A stretch of 64,000 nt of DNA from Streptomyces asiaticus (GTDB taxonomy: Bacteria; Actinomycetota; Actinomycetes; Streptomycetales; Streptomycetaceae), in assembly GCF_018138715.1 (NCBI RefSeq), contig NZ_JAGSHX010000006.1:9982001-10046000 (forward strand), given 5' to 3'. Positions within the stretch are counted from its first letter, which is position 1. Each line of letters begins with the position of its first letter. Position numbers and translations under genes: made by a program. Positions 36,650-44,889 of this stretch are shown one piece after another. The notes under the pieces were generated by a model that was not told the DNA's origin, ran no database searches, and saw nothing but the letters and a program-made list of their open reading frames with translations.

Positions 36650-38173
36650 TCAGTCGATCCCGGCCGGCCGCGGCTCCTGCTGCCCGGCAGGCTGTGCCTG
36701 CGGCGGGACGGCGGGCGCGGCGTTCCGCACCGCCAGTGCGCACAGGGCACCGGCGGCGAGGACGCACATCTGAATGGTCAGGCTCGTACGGATGGCGCCC
36801 GCGAGGGTGTCGTGAAAGGCGTCCAGTGCCGCCGGGGACCGCTCGCCGCCCTCGACGGGCCGGCCAGTGGCGATGTTCTGCCCCGAACCCAGGCGCAGCT
36901 GGAGCACCACGCCGATGGTGGCGCTGGCGAGCAGCCCGCCCAACTCCTGGACCGTGTTGACGGTGCCGGAGGCCACACCGCTGCGCTCGGGCGGCACATC
37001 GCGCAGTCCGACGCTGAACATGGGCGCGAAGGTGAAGCCGGTGCCGACGCCGGCCAGTGCCAGCGGTCCGGCGAGCTGCCACACCGAGGCGTCCGGCGTC
37101 GCCTGCCAGGCGACCAGTCCGAGGCCCGCCGAGAAGCAGACCATGCCGCAGATGAGGATCCGCTTGGGCCCGGTCGACTCGATGAGGCGTCCGCTCACCC
37201 CGGCCGCCAGGACCGACACCAGGGGCATGACGGCGATGACGAGACCCGCCTTCGAAGCGGACAGGCCCTGCACGGACTGAAGGTACAGCGTCAGTGGCAG
37301 GAAGGCACCCACCACTCCGAAGCCGACGGTGACGGCGATCAGGTTCATGAGGGTGAAGTTGCGGATGCGGAAGAGTGCGAAGGGCACCAGCGGCACGCCG
37401 GACTGACGGCGCCGCTGGTCCGCGAGGAAGACGGCGAACAAGGCCAGTCCGGCCGCCAGGACCGCCCACACCGTGCCCGACCACTTCAGCCGCTCGCCCT
37501 CGACGAGCGCGAACACCACACCACCGATGCCGCCGAGCATCAGCAGGACGGAACCGATGCCGAGGGGCTGACGGCGGGCGGGCCGCGGGTCGGGCAGATA
37601 GCGCATGACGAGCGCGAAGGTCAGCAGGCCGATGGGCAGGTTGACGTAGAAGATCCAGCGCCAGCCGGCGCCGGTGACCAGCACCCCGCCGACCAGGGGG
37701 CCGGCGAGTACCGCGAGCCCGGAGAGCGCTCCCGTGAAGCCGAACGCGGCACCCCACTTCTGCGGCGGGAACAGGGTCGTGATCATCGGCATGAGCTGAG
37801 GGACGACCAGCGCGCCGCCCACGCCCTGCACGGCCCGGAGGACGATGAGCTGCCAGGGGGCCTGGGACATGCCGCACAGCACCGAGGCGCCCACGAAGAC
37901 GGTGAGGCCGATCAGGTAGGTCCGCCGCGGCCCGTACAGGTCACCGAGGCGGCCGGAGAGGATCAGCGTGCTGGCGAAGGCCATGATGTAGGCGCTGAAG
38001 ACCCACACCGCCTGGTCGATCGAGGCGTCGAACGTCTCGATCAGGCTCGGCGTGGCCGAGCTGACGATCGTCACGTCGAGCAGGGTCATGAAGACACCGA
38101 GGCAGAGCATGCCGAGCGCGGCCCACGGGTTGATACCCGCGGCCCTGCTGTTGGTGTCGGTGGGTGAGGTCAC
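36650..38173 (-). CDS. DHA2-family MFS drug efflux transporter
   Basis: A 507-residue, 14-helix EmrB/QacA-type exporter. The motif LGDLYGPRRTYL (loop 2-3) and QGVGGALVVPQLMPMITTLFP (motif C region) define the DHA2 drug:proton antiporters. GTG 38173 overlaps the stop of the upstream gene by four bases, which excludes the longer open frame as the start. Its position inside the cluster, next to DNA-repair and GyrI-like genes, suggests it exports the product. Confidence 0.92.
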   Translation of the reverse strand: MTSPTDTNSRAAGINPWAALGMLCLGVFMTLLDVTIVSSATPSLIETFDASIDQAVWVFSAYIMAFASTLILSGRLGDLYGPRRTYLIGLTVFVGASVLCGMSQAPWQLIVLRAVQGVGGALVVPQLMPMITTLFPPQKWGAAFGFTGALSGLAVLAGPLVGGVLVTGAGWRWIFYVNLPIGLLTFALVMRYLPDPRPARRQPLGIGSVLLMLGGIGGVVFALVEGERLKWSGTVWAVLAAGLALFAVFLADQRRRQSGVPLVPFALFRIRNFTLMNLIAVTVGFGVVGAFLPLTLYLQSVQGLSASKAGLVIAVMPLVSVLAAGVSGRLIESTGPKRILICGMVCFSAGLGLVAWQATPDASVWQLAGPLALAGVGTGFTFAPMFSVGLRDVPPERSGVASGTVNTVQELGGLLASATIGVVLQLRLGSGQNIATGRPVEGGERSPAALDAFHDTLAGAIRTSLTIQMCVLAAGALCALAVRNAAPAVPPQAQPAGQQEPRPAGID

Positions 38174-38889
38174 GAGTCTTCTCCAGTCGGGGTTTCCGTC
38201 ATGAACCCGAAGTGCAGTGGCCGGACGGTGCACTGCTCGACGCCGGGCCGGTCACCGCGCTCCTCGGCCAGCGCCGCGGCCTGTCCGTACAGTTCGGCGA
38301 CGGCGGTGTCGGCGGTGGCCTTCGCCGGGCCCCTCGGGTCGCTCCAGGCGAGGTGCTCGGCGAGGAAGGGGCCGTGCGGGTTCTCTCCCGCGTACAGCCG
38401 GGGTTCGGCTCCGGGGGCGAGCAGGCCCGCCGCTCGCAGCGCCGCCCAGCAGCGGGTCAGCAGCTCGGCCAGCCGGCCGGTGTGGCCTTCCCGGACCTGG
38501 TAGGCGGTCAGGGTCTGCACGACCGTGCCCCCGGCGGCCGTGTGCGCCGGTCCGCCGGCCAGCTGGGTGACGGCGGGCCAGTCGACGGGAGGCCGGGCGC
38601 CGCGGCTCTCGGTGAGAGCGAACATCTCCTGCCAGATCGAGTTGACTTCGGGATCGAGATACGCCCGGTCGACGGCGTCGGGCACGCCCCAGGTGACCAG
38701 TTCGACGACGAACGGGCCGTCGTCGCCGCTTCCCTGGGCGATCCAGGAGGGCTCGCCGGTGACCAGGCCCTTGCGCCGCAGCGTCGGCCAGTGCCGTTCC
38801 AGCACGTCGGTGGCCTGGTCGAAACTGCCGGGCCGCAGGAGGTACGTGGTCAGCATCTTCTGCTCGTGGCCCCGGTCCTGGACGGTCAT
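38170..38889 (-). CDS. Tandem-repeat alpha/beta protein, function unknown
   Basis: A 239-residue protein built of two similar halves. MLTTYLLRPGSFDQATDVLERHWPTLRRKGLVTGEPSWI...FVVELVTW corresponds to VVQTLTAYQVREGHTGRLAELLTRCWAALRAAGLLAPGAEPRLY...FLAEHLAW. This is the pattern of two ferredoxin-like (ABM/dimeric alpha-beta barrel) domains in one chain. Single-domain relatives are cofactor-free monooxygenases or cyclases in polyketide clusters, but I cannot assign a reaction. It is coupled to the efflux gene by GTGA and follows a methyltransferase gene by 56 nt. Confidence 0.72.
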   Translation of the reverse strand: MTVQDRGHEQKMLTTYLLRPGSFDQATDVLERHWPTLRRKGLVTGEPSWIAQGSGDDGPFVVELVTWGVPDAVDRAYLDPEVNSIWQEMFALTESRGARPPVDWPAVTQLAGGPAHTAAGGTVVQTLTAYQVREGHTGRLAELLTRCWAALRAAGLLAPGAEPRLYAGENPHGPFLAEHLAWSDPRGPAKATADTAVAELYGQAAALAEERGDRPGVEQCTVRPLHFGFMTETPTGEDS

Positions 38890-38945
38890 CGTGGTCCACT
38901 CCTTCGGTTCAGGTGCGGGGAACGGGTTCGGCATCCGGCGGTGAC

Positions 38946-39752
38946 TCAGCGGGGTCGGTGACCCCAGACGCTGAGCACCGCGCTGGCGGGTTCGTCGAGA
39001 TCGTGGCCGCCCAGCAGGGCCACCGCGGCGTCGAGGTGGTCCTCGGTGAGGTGACCCTGGCCCAGCAGCCGGGGCCGCAGCTGTTGCAGCGTCAGCCGGG
39101 AGAACTCGGACGCCGGGCTGCCGGCGTGGAAGGGGTAGACCCGCATCTGGGCTCCGCAGTCCACCAGTCCGTGGCGGATGAGCGGCTCCGGCGGGTCGGC
39201 CATGAGGTCGCGCACCCACTGCGGGTCCGCGCCCGCGTCGCGGAGCAGCACCGCGGAGACGGCGTCGAGGGCACCGCCGAGGACGGTGGTGGGGTCGTAC
39301 GGCGGGAATCCGGCGAGCTCCTCCACGACGATGCAGCCACCGGGCGCGAGCCAGCCGACGAGGCGTTCCAGTACGGCGTGCGGATCGTCGAGGAAGATCA
39401 TGACGGACCGGCAGTGGATGAGGTCGACGTCTGCCACAGGGGCGGGGTCACTGCCCGCGTCGTGGCGCACGGGGACCAGGTTGGGCAGCCCTTGGGTGTC
39501 CAGATGCCGCAGGTCGATGTCGGTCGCCCAGACCCGGGCCTCGGGATGACGGCGCGCCAGTGCGCGGGCGACCGATCCGGAGCCGGCGCCGATCTCCACG
39601 ATCTCACGGGGGTTCTCCGGGGCGCGGGCCTCGAGGATCTCCCGCGTCGCCGGGTCCGTCATCACCGCCAGCCGGTCCAGCCGCAGGCTCTCGTACTCCC
39701 AGGCCGGGTCCAGTGCGGGCGGGCCGCTGTCGTGCCGCGGGGCTGTGTCCAC
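38946..39752 (-). CDS. Class I SAM-dependent methyltransferase
   Basis: A 268-residue methyltransferase. EIVEIGAGSGSVARALARRHPEARVWATDID is motif I and the acidic end of strand 2; DVDLIHCRSVMIFLDDP is motif IV and LAPGGCIVVEEL is post-motif IV. The substrate is not evident. It starts at a GTG and probably heads the operon running through the tandem-repeat protein to the efflux pump. Confidence 0.88.
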   Translation of the reverse strand: MDTAPRHDSGPPALDPAWEYESLRLDRLAVMTDPATREILEARAPENPREIVEIGAGSGSVARALARRHPEARVWATDIDLRHLDTQGLPNLVPVRHDAGSDPAPVADVDLIHCRSVMIFLDDPHAVLERLVGWLAPGGCIVVEELAGFPPYDPTTVLGGALDAVSAVLLRDAGADPQWVRDLMADPPEPLIRHGLVDCGAQMRVYPFHAGSPASEFSRLTLQQLRPRLLGQGHLTEDHLDAAVALLGGHDLDEPASAVLSVWGHRPR

Positions 39753-40014
39753 CGTCTCACCTCTCGTCCGGGTGGGCGTGACGGGCCGTGGTGACCCGTG
39801 CGGCGGAGTCTTCCAGCGGGCGCGGTCGGGAAGGCCGGGCCGGCGGCAAGGGGATCCGTGGAGGTCACTTACTTCTGCCGGAACCCTGCGGTAGTTGACC
39901 GGGATGGTGAACCGGACGGGCGGGCCGTCGGGCGGACGTACGCCGGCGGGCTCCGGGCCGTGGACCCGGAGCCCGCCGTCGTGGTGGAGCCGTCGTCACG
40001 CGGGACGGGGCGGG

Positions 40015-40749
40015 TCAGCCCTCCGCCGCCGGGGACAGCAGGGCGGCCAGCCCGCCGGGGTCGGAGAGCATCGGCCAGTGCCCGGTCGGCAGGTCCCGGA
40101 AGGTCCAGTCACCCGCCAGTGGGCTGTGATCGCCGCGGAAGAACTCACGCTGCTGCGGGGGCATCGCGCAGCAGACCAGGGTCTGCGGCAGGCCCGGGTC
40201 GTTGCCGTGCTCCAGCACCACACCGCGGGTGTAGCAGGACCAGGGATGCGGGGTCTGGAGGAGCGTCATCAGCTCGCGTTGGGCGTCGCTGATGCCGACG
40301 GTGCCGAAGGTGCGGGTGAGCTCGTCCCAGTGCGGTACCGGCAGGGCCCAGCCGTCACCGTCCCGCGCCACGGAGTCGGCGAAGGTCTCGCGCAGGCCGG
40401 CGGGCAGGAGCTCCGCGGGCGCCATTCCCGAGGGCAGCGGTGCGGCATCCACGTACACCAGGCCGCGCAGCCGCTCACGGCAGCGGTCGGCGACGCCGGG
40501 CAGGACGGCCGCGGCGTAACTGTGCCCGACCAGCACCACGTCCTCCAGACCCTCATAGGTCAGGACACCCGCCACATCCTCGACATGGGTGCCGGGGCCG
40601 ATGTGCGGGCCGCCGAGGTGAGAGCGTTCACCGAGGCCGGTGAGGGTCGGGGTGTACACGCGGTGCCCCGCGTCGCGCAGCCGGTCGCTCACCGAGCGCC
40701 AGATCCAGCCGCCTGCCCAGGCACCGGGGACCAGAACGAACGTTGCCAT
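40015..40749 (-). CDS. Alpha/beta hydrolase (EstC/MenH-like)
   Basis: A 244-residue esterase-type hydrolase. FVLVPGAWAGGWIWR is the oxyanion region and VLVGHSYAAAV carries the nucleophile Ser, while TGHWPML supplies the His. The early GLGERSHLGG motif is typical of the EstC/salicylate-esterase group that acts on small aromatic esters and amides. ATG 40749 is chosen, because the family starts at MATFVLVPGAW. It is divergent from a GyrI-like gene with a short inverted repeat in between. Confidence 0.88.
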   Translation of the reverse strand: MATFVLVPGAWAGGWIWRSVSDRLRDAGHRVYTPTLTGLGERSHLGGPHIGPGTHVEDVAGVLTYEGLEDVVLVGHSYAAAVLPGVADRCRERLRGLVYVDAAPLPSGMAPAELLPAGLRETFADSVARDGDGWALPVPHWDELTRTFGTVGISDAQRELMTLLQTPHPWSCYTRGVVLEHGNDPGLPQTLVCCAMPPQQREFFRGDHSPLAGDWTFRDLPTGHWPMLSDPGGLAALLSPAAEG

Positions 40750-40892
40750 CTTCGCCTCCGTCAGGGGGGTGGTCACGGACCCGGGTGGGGCACGGGCAGG
40801 GCAAAGACTCATCGCGGGCCAGTCGGGAGGGAAGGCGTGCCGGGTCCCCTTCGCCGCGGAGGTCAAGGGCCGGACGTACGGGATCTGGTCCG

Positions 40893-40909
40893 TTGACCCG
40901 GGTGGTCAA
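40893..40909. promoter_or_regulatory. Candidate operator TTGACC-N5-GGTCAA
   Basis: Perfect 6-bp arms separated by CGGGT, in the 236-bp gap between the divergent hydrolase (40749) and GyrI-like gene (40986). A GGTCAA also occurs at 40861. It could be bound by the AraC/GyrI regulator at 33399 or another factor. Confidence 0.4.
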
Positions 40910-40985
40910 TGTGTCCGCCGTGTCCTTCGCGGCGCGGGGACGTTCTTCACAGCGTCAGATCTTCGAAGTCGCGAGGAAAAGTACG

Positions 40986-41630
40986 ATGAGCAACCGCGGT
41001 CCCGGCCACCCGTTCACGAGGCTGTACGAAGCCACGCCGACACCGGCGCTGGTGGAGGTGCCACCGCTGCACTACCTGGCCGTGGACGGGGAGGGCGACC
41101 CGCAGGGGTCCGAGAGGTTCGCGGCGGCCGCCGCCACGCTCTCCATGGCGACGCAGGCCGTGGCCGTGGACACTTCCCCCGCCGACGGCACGGCTTTTGG
41201 GCCGTGCCCGCTCGAGGGCCTGTGGTGGAGCACCGACGAGCGGCTGCACCTCGAGAGCGGCGACCCCGAACTGTGGCAGGACCGCACCAGCTGGCGCTGG
41301 ACCCTGCTGCTGCGGCAGCCGGAGCCGGTGGACGCCGCCCGGCTGGAGGCGGTCCGCGCGCAGCTGGGCACCAAGGCCGACACACCCGAGGCCGAGGCCG
41401 CCGCGGCCGGATTGCGCGAGCACGCGCTGGACGAGGGCCTGTGCGTCCAGCTGCTGCACGAGGGCGCGATCGAGAACGAGCCCGCCTCCATTCGGGCCCT
41501 TCACCGGCATCTCGACGCCCAGGGTCTGGCGCCGGCGGGCCGGCACCACGAGATCTACCTGGTGCCGGCCTCGACGGCGCCCCCCGGCGAACTGCGCACG
41601 ATCCTGCGCCAGCCCGTCATCCGTGAGTGA
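40986..41630 (+). CDS. GyrI-like domain protein
   Basis: A 214-residue stand-alone GyrI-like protein (YLAVDGEGDPQGSERFAAAAATLSMATQAVA, then WRWTLLLRQPEPV and HHEIYLVPAS), the branch related to SAV2435-type small-molecule binders. GyrI-like proteins in the yatakemycin and CC-1065 clusters are cyclopropanoid hydrolases that open the reactive cyclopropane and so protect the producer; the family also includes plain drug-binding proteins. It converges on the long biosynthetic operon and overlaps its last gene by 14 nt. Confidence 0.8.
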   Translation: MSNRGPGHPFTRLYEATPTPALVEVPPLHYLAVDGEGDPQGSERFAAAAATLSMATQAVAVDTSPADGTAFGPCPLEGLWWSTDERLHLESGDPELWQDRTSWRWTLLLRQPEPVDAARLEAVRAQLGTKADTPEAEAAAAGLREHALDEGLCVQLLHEGAIENEPASIRALHRHLDAQGLAPAGRHHEIYLVPASTAPPGELRTILRQPVIRE

Positions 41631-42192
41631 CGGCCTCGTCGTCGCGAACGCGTAGCAGCTCCGCCGCACGGGCCACCGCACGCGCCAGTTCGTCCACCCG
41701 CGCGGCCACCTCCACGTCCACCGGCTCGCCGTCGATCAGTGCCCGGCGCGCCTGGGGGACCGCCACCTGCTGGGGCACCATCCAGGCGCGCAGCCAGCGG
41801 GCGATCAGACGCAGATCGTTGAGGGCGTTGGAGTTGCTGCGCCCGCCGAGTGCGACCAGCGCGCCCAGGGCCTTGCCCTCGATGTGCTCGAAGTCCAGCA
41901 GGTCCATGGCGTTCTTCAGCGCCCCGCCGACCGTGCCGTGGTACTCGGGCCCCGCCAGGATCACCCCGTCCGCGGCCCGTACGGCCTCCCGGAGCCGCCG
42001 CACGCCGGGGAAGTGCGGCCACGGCTCCTTCTTGTCGCCGTTGCAGAAAGGGAGTTGCAGCGCGCGCAGGTCGAGCAGCTCCGTCTCGCATCCGTCGGCG
42101 GCGAGGGTGGCCAGGGCCCGGCGCAGCAGCACCTGGCTGGTCGAGCCGGGGCGCATGCTGCCGCCGATGCCCAGAATCCGGATCACGCTCAC
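41617..42192 (-). CDS. NADPH-dependent FMN reductase
   Basis: A 191-residue flavodoxin-like reductase: GIGGSMRPGSTSQVLLRRAL binds FMN phosphate and AGPEYHGTVGGALKNAMDLL is the characteristic PEYxxxxPGxLKNAID-type motif. GTG 42192 overlaps the ferredoxin stop by four bases. Last gene of the 19-gene operon. Together with the ferredoxin it may form an electron supply for the radical SAM enzymes or deliver reduced flavin (inference). Confidence 0.9.
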   Translation of the reverse strand: MSVIRILGIGGSMRPGSTSQVLLRRALATLAADGCETELLDLRALQLPFCNGDKKEPWPHFPGVRRLREAVRAADGVILAGPEYHGTVGGALKNAMDLLDFEHIEGKALGALVALGGRSNSNALNDLRLIARWLRAWMVPQQVAVPQARRALIDGEPVDVEVAARVDELARAVARAAELLRVRDDEAVTHG

Positions 42193-42422
42193 TCCTCCTC
42201 GCAGATGGCGTCCGCCGGGCAGCAGTCCATGGCTTCGTAGACGGCGTCCTCGTCGTCCTCGGTCAGCGGCTGCACCGCGAGGTAGGTGTATCCGGCGGCG
42301 TCGTTGCGGACGAAGAAGTCCGGGGCGATGCACCGGCAGGTGTCGCAGTCGGTGCACTCCTCGTTGACGTAGAACCTGCCCGCGGCGTTGTCGGGCAGTC
42401 GCGCGGGCGGCTGGACGGTCAC
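42189..42422 (-). CDS. Small ferredoxin
   Basis: A 77-residue ferredoxin with cysteines in CTDCDTCRCIAPDFF and MDCCPADAI, enough to bind one [4Fe-4S] (or [3Fe-4S]) cluster; the hydrophobic APDFFVRND and CCPADAI flanks match actinobacterial single-cluster ferredoxins. Starts at GTG and is coupled to the FMN reductase. A dedicated donor to the two radical SAM proteins of the operon is plausible. Confidence 0.9.
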   Translation of the reverse strand: MTVQPPARLPDNAAGRFYVNEECTDCDTCRCIAPDFFVRNDAAGYTYLAVQPLTEDDEDAVYEAMDCCPADAICEEE

Positions 42423-42428
42423 GGCCGC

Positions 42429-43043
42429 TCACCTCCCCGGGGAGGAGCCGCCGGGGTGCACCAGTTCCAGCACCCGGTCCGTGTCACGGCGCAGCAGATG
42501 CCCGTAGGTGTGGCCGAGTTCGTCCTCGGGGGCGAACGCCAGCAGTTCCACGCCGTCGAAGGTCGCCAGGTAGTCGAGCAGCGGCCGGACGTGGTCGGGA
42601 GCGTCGACGGCCAGGCCGAAGTGTGACATCAGCGCGTTCTTCTGGCCGGCCGGCCGGTCGGCCCAGCCGCCGCGGGCCCGGCAGGTGAACAGCTCCAGCT
42701 CCTGGCCGTGCGCCCGGCAGTTGATCCAGTGGCCGGGGGTGCCGTACTCGCGCGGGGCGATGTGCGAGGGGCCGGTCCGCACGTCCTCGGTGTCGGGAGA
42801 CTTCTCGACGAGGGCCAGCCACTGGTCGAAGTCCTCCTCCCGGTCGTAGTCACCGACGTAGACCGCCACATGGTGCAAACCGGTGATGCGCAGTGTGCGC
42901 AGGTCCACCGGGTGTCCGAGGAAGCCGGTCAGAGCGGTGTCGGGCGTGGTGCGGGCGGCGTCCTCGAACCAGCCGAGGACGGAGTTCAGATACCTCTCCT
43001 GCTCCGCCCCGGTGGGGAGGGCGGCGGGAGCCGGGTAGATCAT
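42429..43043 (-). CDS. VOC (glyoxalase-like) superfamily protein
   Basis: A 204-residue protein with a vicinal-oxygen-chelate pattern: GLHHVAVYVGDYDREEDFDQWLAL, INCRAHGQELELFTC, and SHFGLAVDAPDHVRPLLDYLATF. His residues in LHHVAVYV, SHFGLAV and the late LGHTYGHLL could bind a metal. The reaction is unknown; relatives are dioxygenases, isomerases or drug-binding proteins. A clear GGAGGTGA site precedes ATG 43043, and the gene lies 5-6 nt from both neighbours. Confidence 0.72.
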   Translation of the reverse strand: MIYPAPAALPTGAEQERYLNSVLGWFEDAARTTPDTALTGFLGHPVDLRTLRITGLHHVAVYVGDYDREEDFDQWLALVEKSPDTEDVRTGPSHIAPREYGTPGHWINCRAHGQELELFTCRARGGWADRPAGQKNALMSHFGLAVDAPDHVRPLLDYLATFDGVELLAFAPEDELGHTYGHLLRRDTDRVLELVHPGGSSPGR

Positions 43044-43048
43044 GTGCG

Positions 43049-43960
43049 TCACCTCCTGGTGAGGTATTCGGTGAGCAGGGACTTCAGGTCCTGATGGCCG
43101 CTGTAGGGCTCGCGCAGCCGGCCGTACAACTCGGGGCGCCGCCCGTGCAGACAGAAGTAGAGGCTGCGCCGGAAGGACAGGTCGACCTCGCGAAGGCCGC
43201 GCAGATGGTCCATGTCCAGCTCGGCCCGCAGCACCGCCTCCTCCTCTTCGAGGGACCCGAGCAGTTCCTCCGGCGCGGCCACCGTGCTGTGGCCCGCGAC
43301 CTCGATGGACACCTGACGTCCGGCCCGCTCCCCGGTCACCCCGCCCACGGCGCTGGCCAGCAGCGTGTAACAGACGTTGAAGGAGGAGTTGGCCTGGAGG
43401 CAGGGGCGGGTGATCTGGATGTTGCCGCGCAGGGCCGCGCCGGGAACGGCGATGATCTCGGCACCGCGCAGCGCGAGCATGCGCGGCACCTCGGGGATCC
43501 AGAAGTCCGAGCAGACGCAGATCCCGACCCGCCCGAAGGGCGTGTCCACCACGGCGAACTCGTCGGACGCGGTCACCGAGACCATCTCGGCCGCGAACCG
43601 GTGGGTCTTGCGGGCCTTGACGACCACCTCGCCCCGGTCGTCCAGGAGGACGGCCGTGTTGTAGTACCGGTCGCCCTCGCGCTCGACGACGGTGCCGCAC
43701 AGGATGTACGCGCCGGTGCGGCGGGCGGCCTCCGCGAGCCGGTCGAAGACGGGTCCGGGCACGGGCTGGTCGATGACGCCCTTCAGGTGGGCCCGGCCGG
43801 GGAAGTAGAACGGCGGTCCCAGGAAGAACTCCGGCAGCACGATCAGTTCGGCCTCGTCGACGGTGTCCAGCAGGGCGAGGACCCGGCGCAGGTTCACCTC
43901 GGGGTCGAGGTCCCAGAGGGTCTGGAGCAGGGCCACTCGGGGCCGTGTCGTGGGCTTCAC
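43049..43960 (-). CDS. Carbon-nitrogen hydrolase (nitrilase superfamily), catalytically complete
   Basis: A 303-residue nitrilase-fold hydrolase. The Glu-Lys-Cys triad is visible: Glu44 in VLPEFFLG, Lys118 in KARKTHR and Cys150 in GICVCSDFWIPE. Relatives hydrolyse amides such as carbamoylputrescine or form amide bonds. GTG 43960 overlaps the preceding gene's stop (GTGA) and has GGAGAG 5 nt upstream. The gene before it encodes a second nitrilase-fold protein without the catalytic residues, so the pair may form a hetero-oligomer. Confidence 0.9.
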   Translation of the reverse strand: MKPTTRPRVALLQTLWDLDPEVNLRRVLALLDTVDEAELIVLPEFFLGPPFYFPGRAHLKGVIDQPVPGPVFDRLAEAARRTGAYILCGTVVEREGDRYYNTAVLLDDRGEVVVKARKTHRFAAEMVSVTASDEFAVVDTPFGRVGICVCSDFWIPEVPRMLALRGAEIIAVPGAALRGNIQITRPCLQANSSFNVCYTLLASAVGGVTGERAGRQVSIEVAGHSTVAAPEELLGSLEEEEAVLRAELDMDHLRGLREVDLSFRRSLYFCLHGRRPELYGRLREPYSGHQDLKSLLTEYLTRR

Positions 43961-44889
43961 CGTGACTCTCCAACTGCCTGGGCGGGGTGGGGCGGGACGG
44001 TGTCCGTGACCGACGGATGAGGTGCGGACGTGGCGTCCGCCAGGGCCTCGCTCAGCCCGCAGCGTCGGAAATCGGCCAGGAAGGGGGCCGCGTCGCGCAT
44101 CCGGCGCAGCTCGTGCAGGTCCAGGTCGGCCGCGACCACGCACTCCTCGCGGTCAGCCTCGGCGAGCACCGGGGTCTGCTTGCGGAAGTCACGCGAGTAG
44201 GCGCCGATCGCCATCGGGCTGCGGACGACGGCCGTGCGGCCCATGTAGGTGAGACCGGCCAGGGTGTTCTCGCCGGTCGCCGCGGCGAAGAGCACGTACG
44301 CGCAGTTCTCCGCGGCCCGTGCGAGGAGCATCTGCCGCACCGGCTCCGCGAAGGGCCGCAGCAGGATCGACGGGCAGAGGATGATCTCCGCGCCGTCGGC
44401 GAACAGCGTGCGCAGCACCTCCGGGAACTGGATGTCGTAGCCGACGACCAGGCCGACGCGGCCGAACGGTGTGTCCACGGCCCGGGCGCCCACCTCCCCG
44501 GTGAGGAAGTGGGCTTCCAGGTCGTAGACGACGCTGCGCCGGTAGACGTCCCGGATCCGGCCGGCAGCGTCCACGAGGACGGCGGAACTGTGCACGTGCT
44601 CACCCGCCCGCTCCAGTACTCCGGCGGCGAGCCAGACGCCGTGCCGGGCGGCCTGGGAGGCGAGCCACGAGGTGACCGGGCCGGGTACCGGCTCGGCGAC
44701 CTCGTGGCTCTTGGGCAGGTTCAGCGCGGTGGCGAACGCCTCGGGCAGCACGACCAGTTCGCAGCCGTCGGCGGCCGCCGCGGCGACCAGCCCCTCGGCA
44801 CGCGCCAGGTTCTCCGTCCGCCGGTTGGTGGCCACGGACAACTGCACCAGGCCGACGCGCACCCTCCTGCTCGGGGTACCGGGGATCAT
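43957..44889 (-). CDS. Nitrilase-fold protein lacking the catalytic Cys and Lys
   Basis: A 310-residue protein that aligns throughout with carbon-nitrogen hydrolases. Glu50 (VLPEAFAT) is kept, but the catalytic Lys position is Arg118 (VYRRSVVYD) and the nucleophile position is Gly150 (GLVVGYDIQFPEV in place of the usual CYD/CWD). Without Cys it cannot make the thioester intermediate. It is therefore probably a pseudoenzyme or structural partner of the neighbouring active paralogue, or binds a substrate. It is coupled by ATGA to the methyltransferase gene upstream and by GTGA downstream. Confidence 0.85.
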   Translation of the reverse strand: MIPGTPSRRVRVGLVQLSVATNRRTENLARAEGLVAAAAADGCELVVLPEAFATALNLPKSHEVAEPVPGPVTSWLASQAARHGVWLAAGVLERAGEHVHSSAVLVDAAGRIRDVYRRSVVYDLEAHFLTGEVGARAVDTPFGRVGLVVGYDIQFPEVLRTLFADGAEIILCPSILLRPFAEPVRQMLLARAAENCAYVLFAAATGENTLAGLTYMGRTAVVRSPMAIGAYSRDFRKQTPVLAEADREECVVAADLDLHELRRMRDAAPFLADFRRCGLSEALADATSAPHPSVTDTVPPHPAQAVGESR

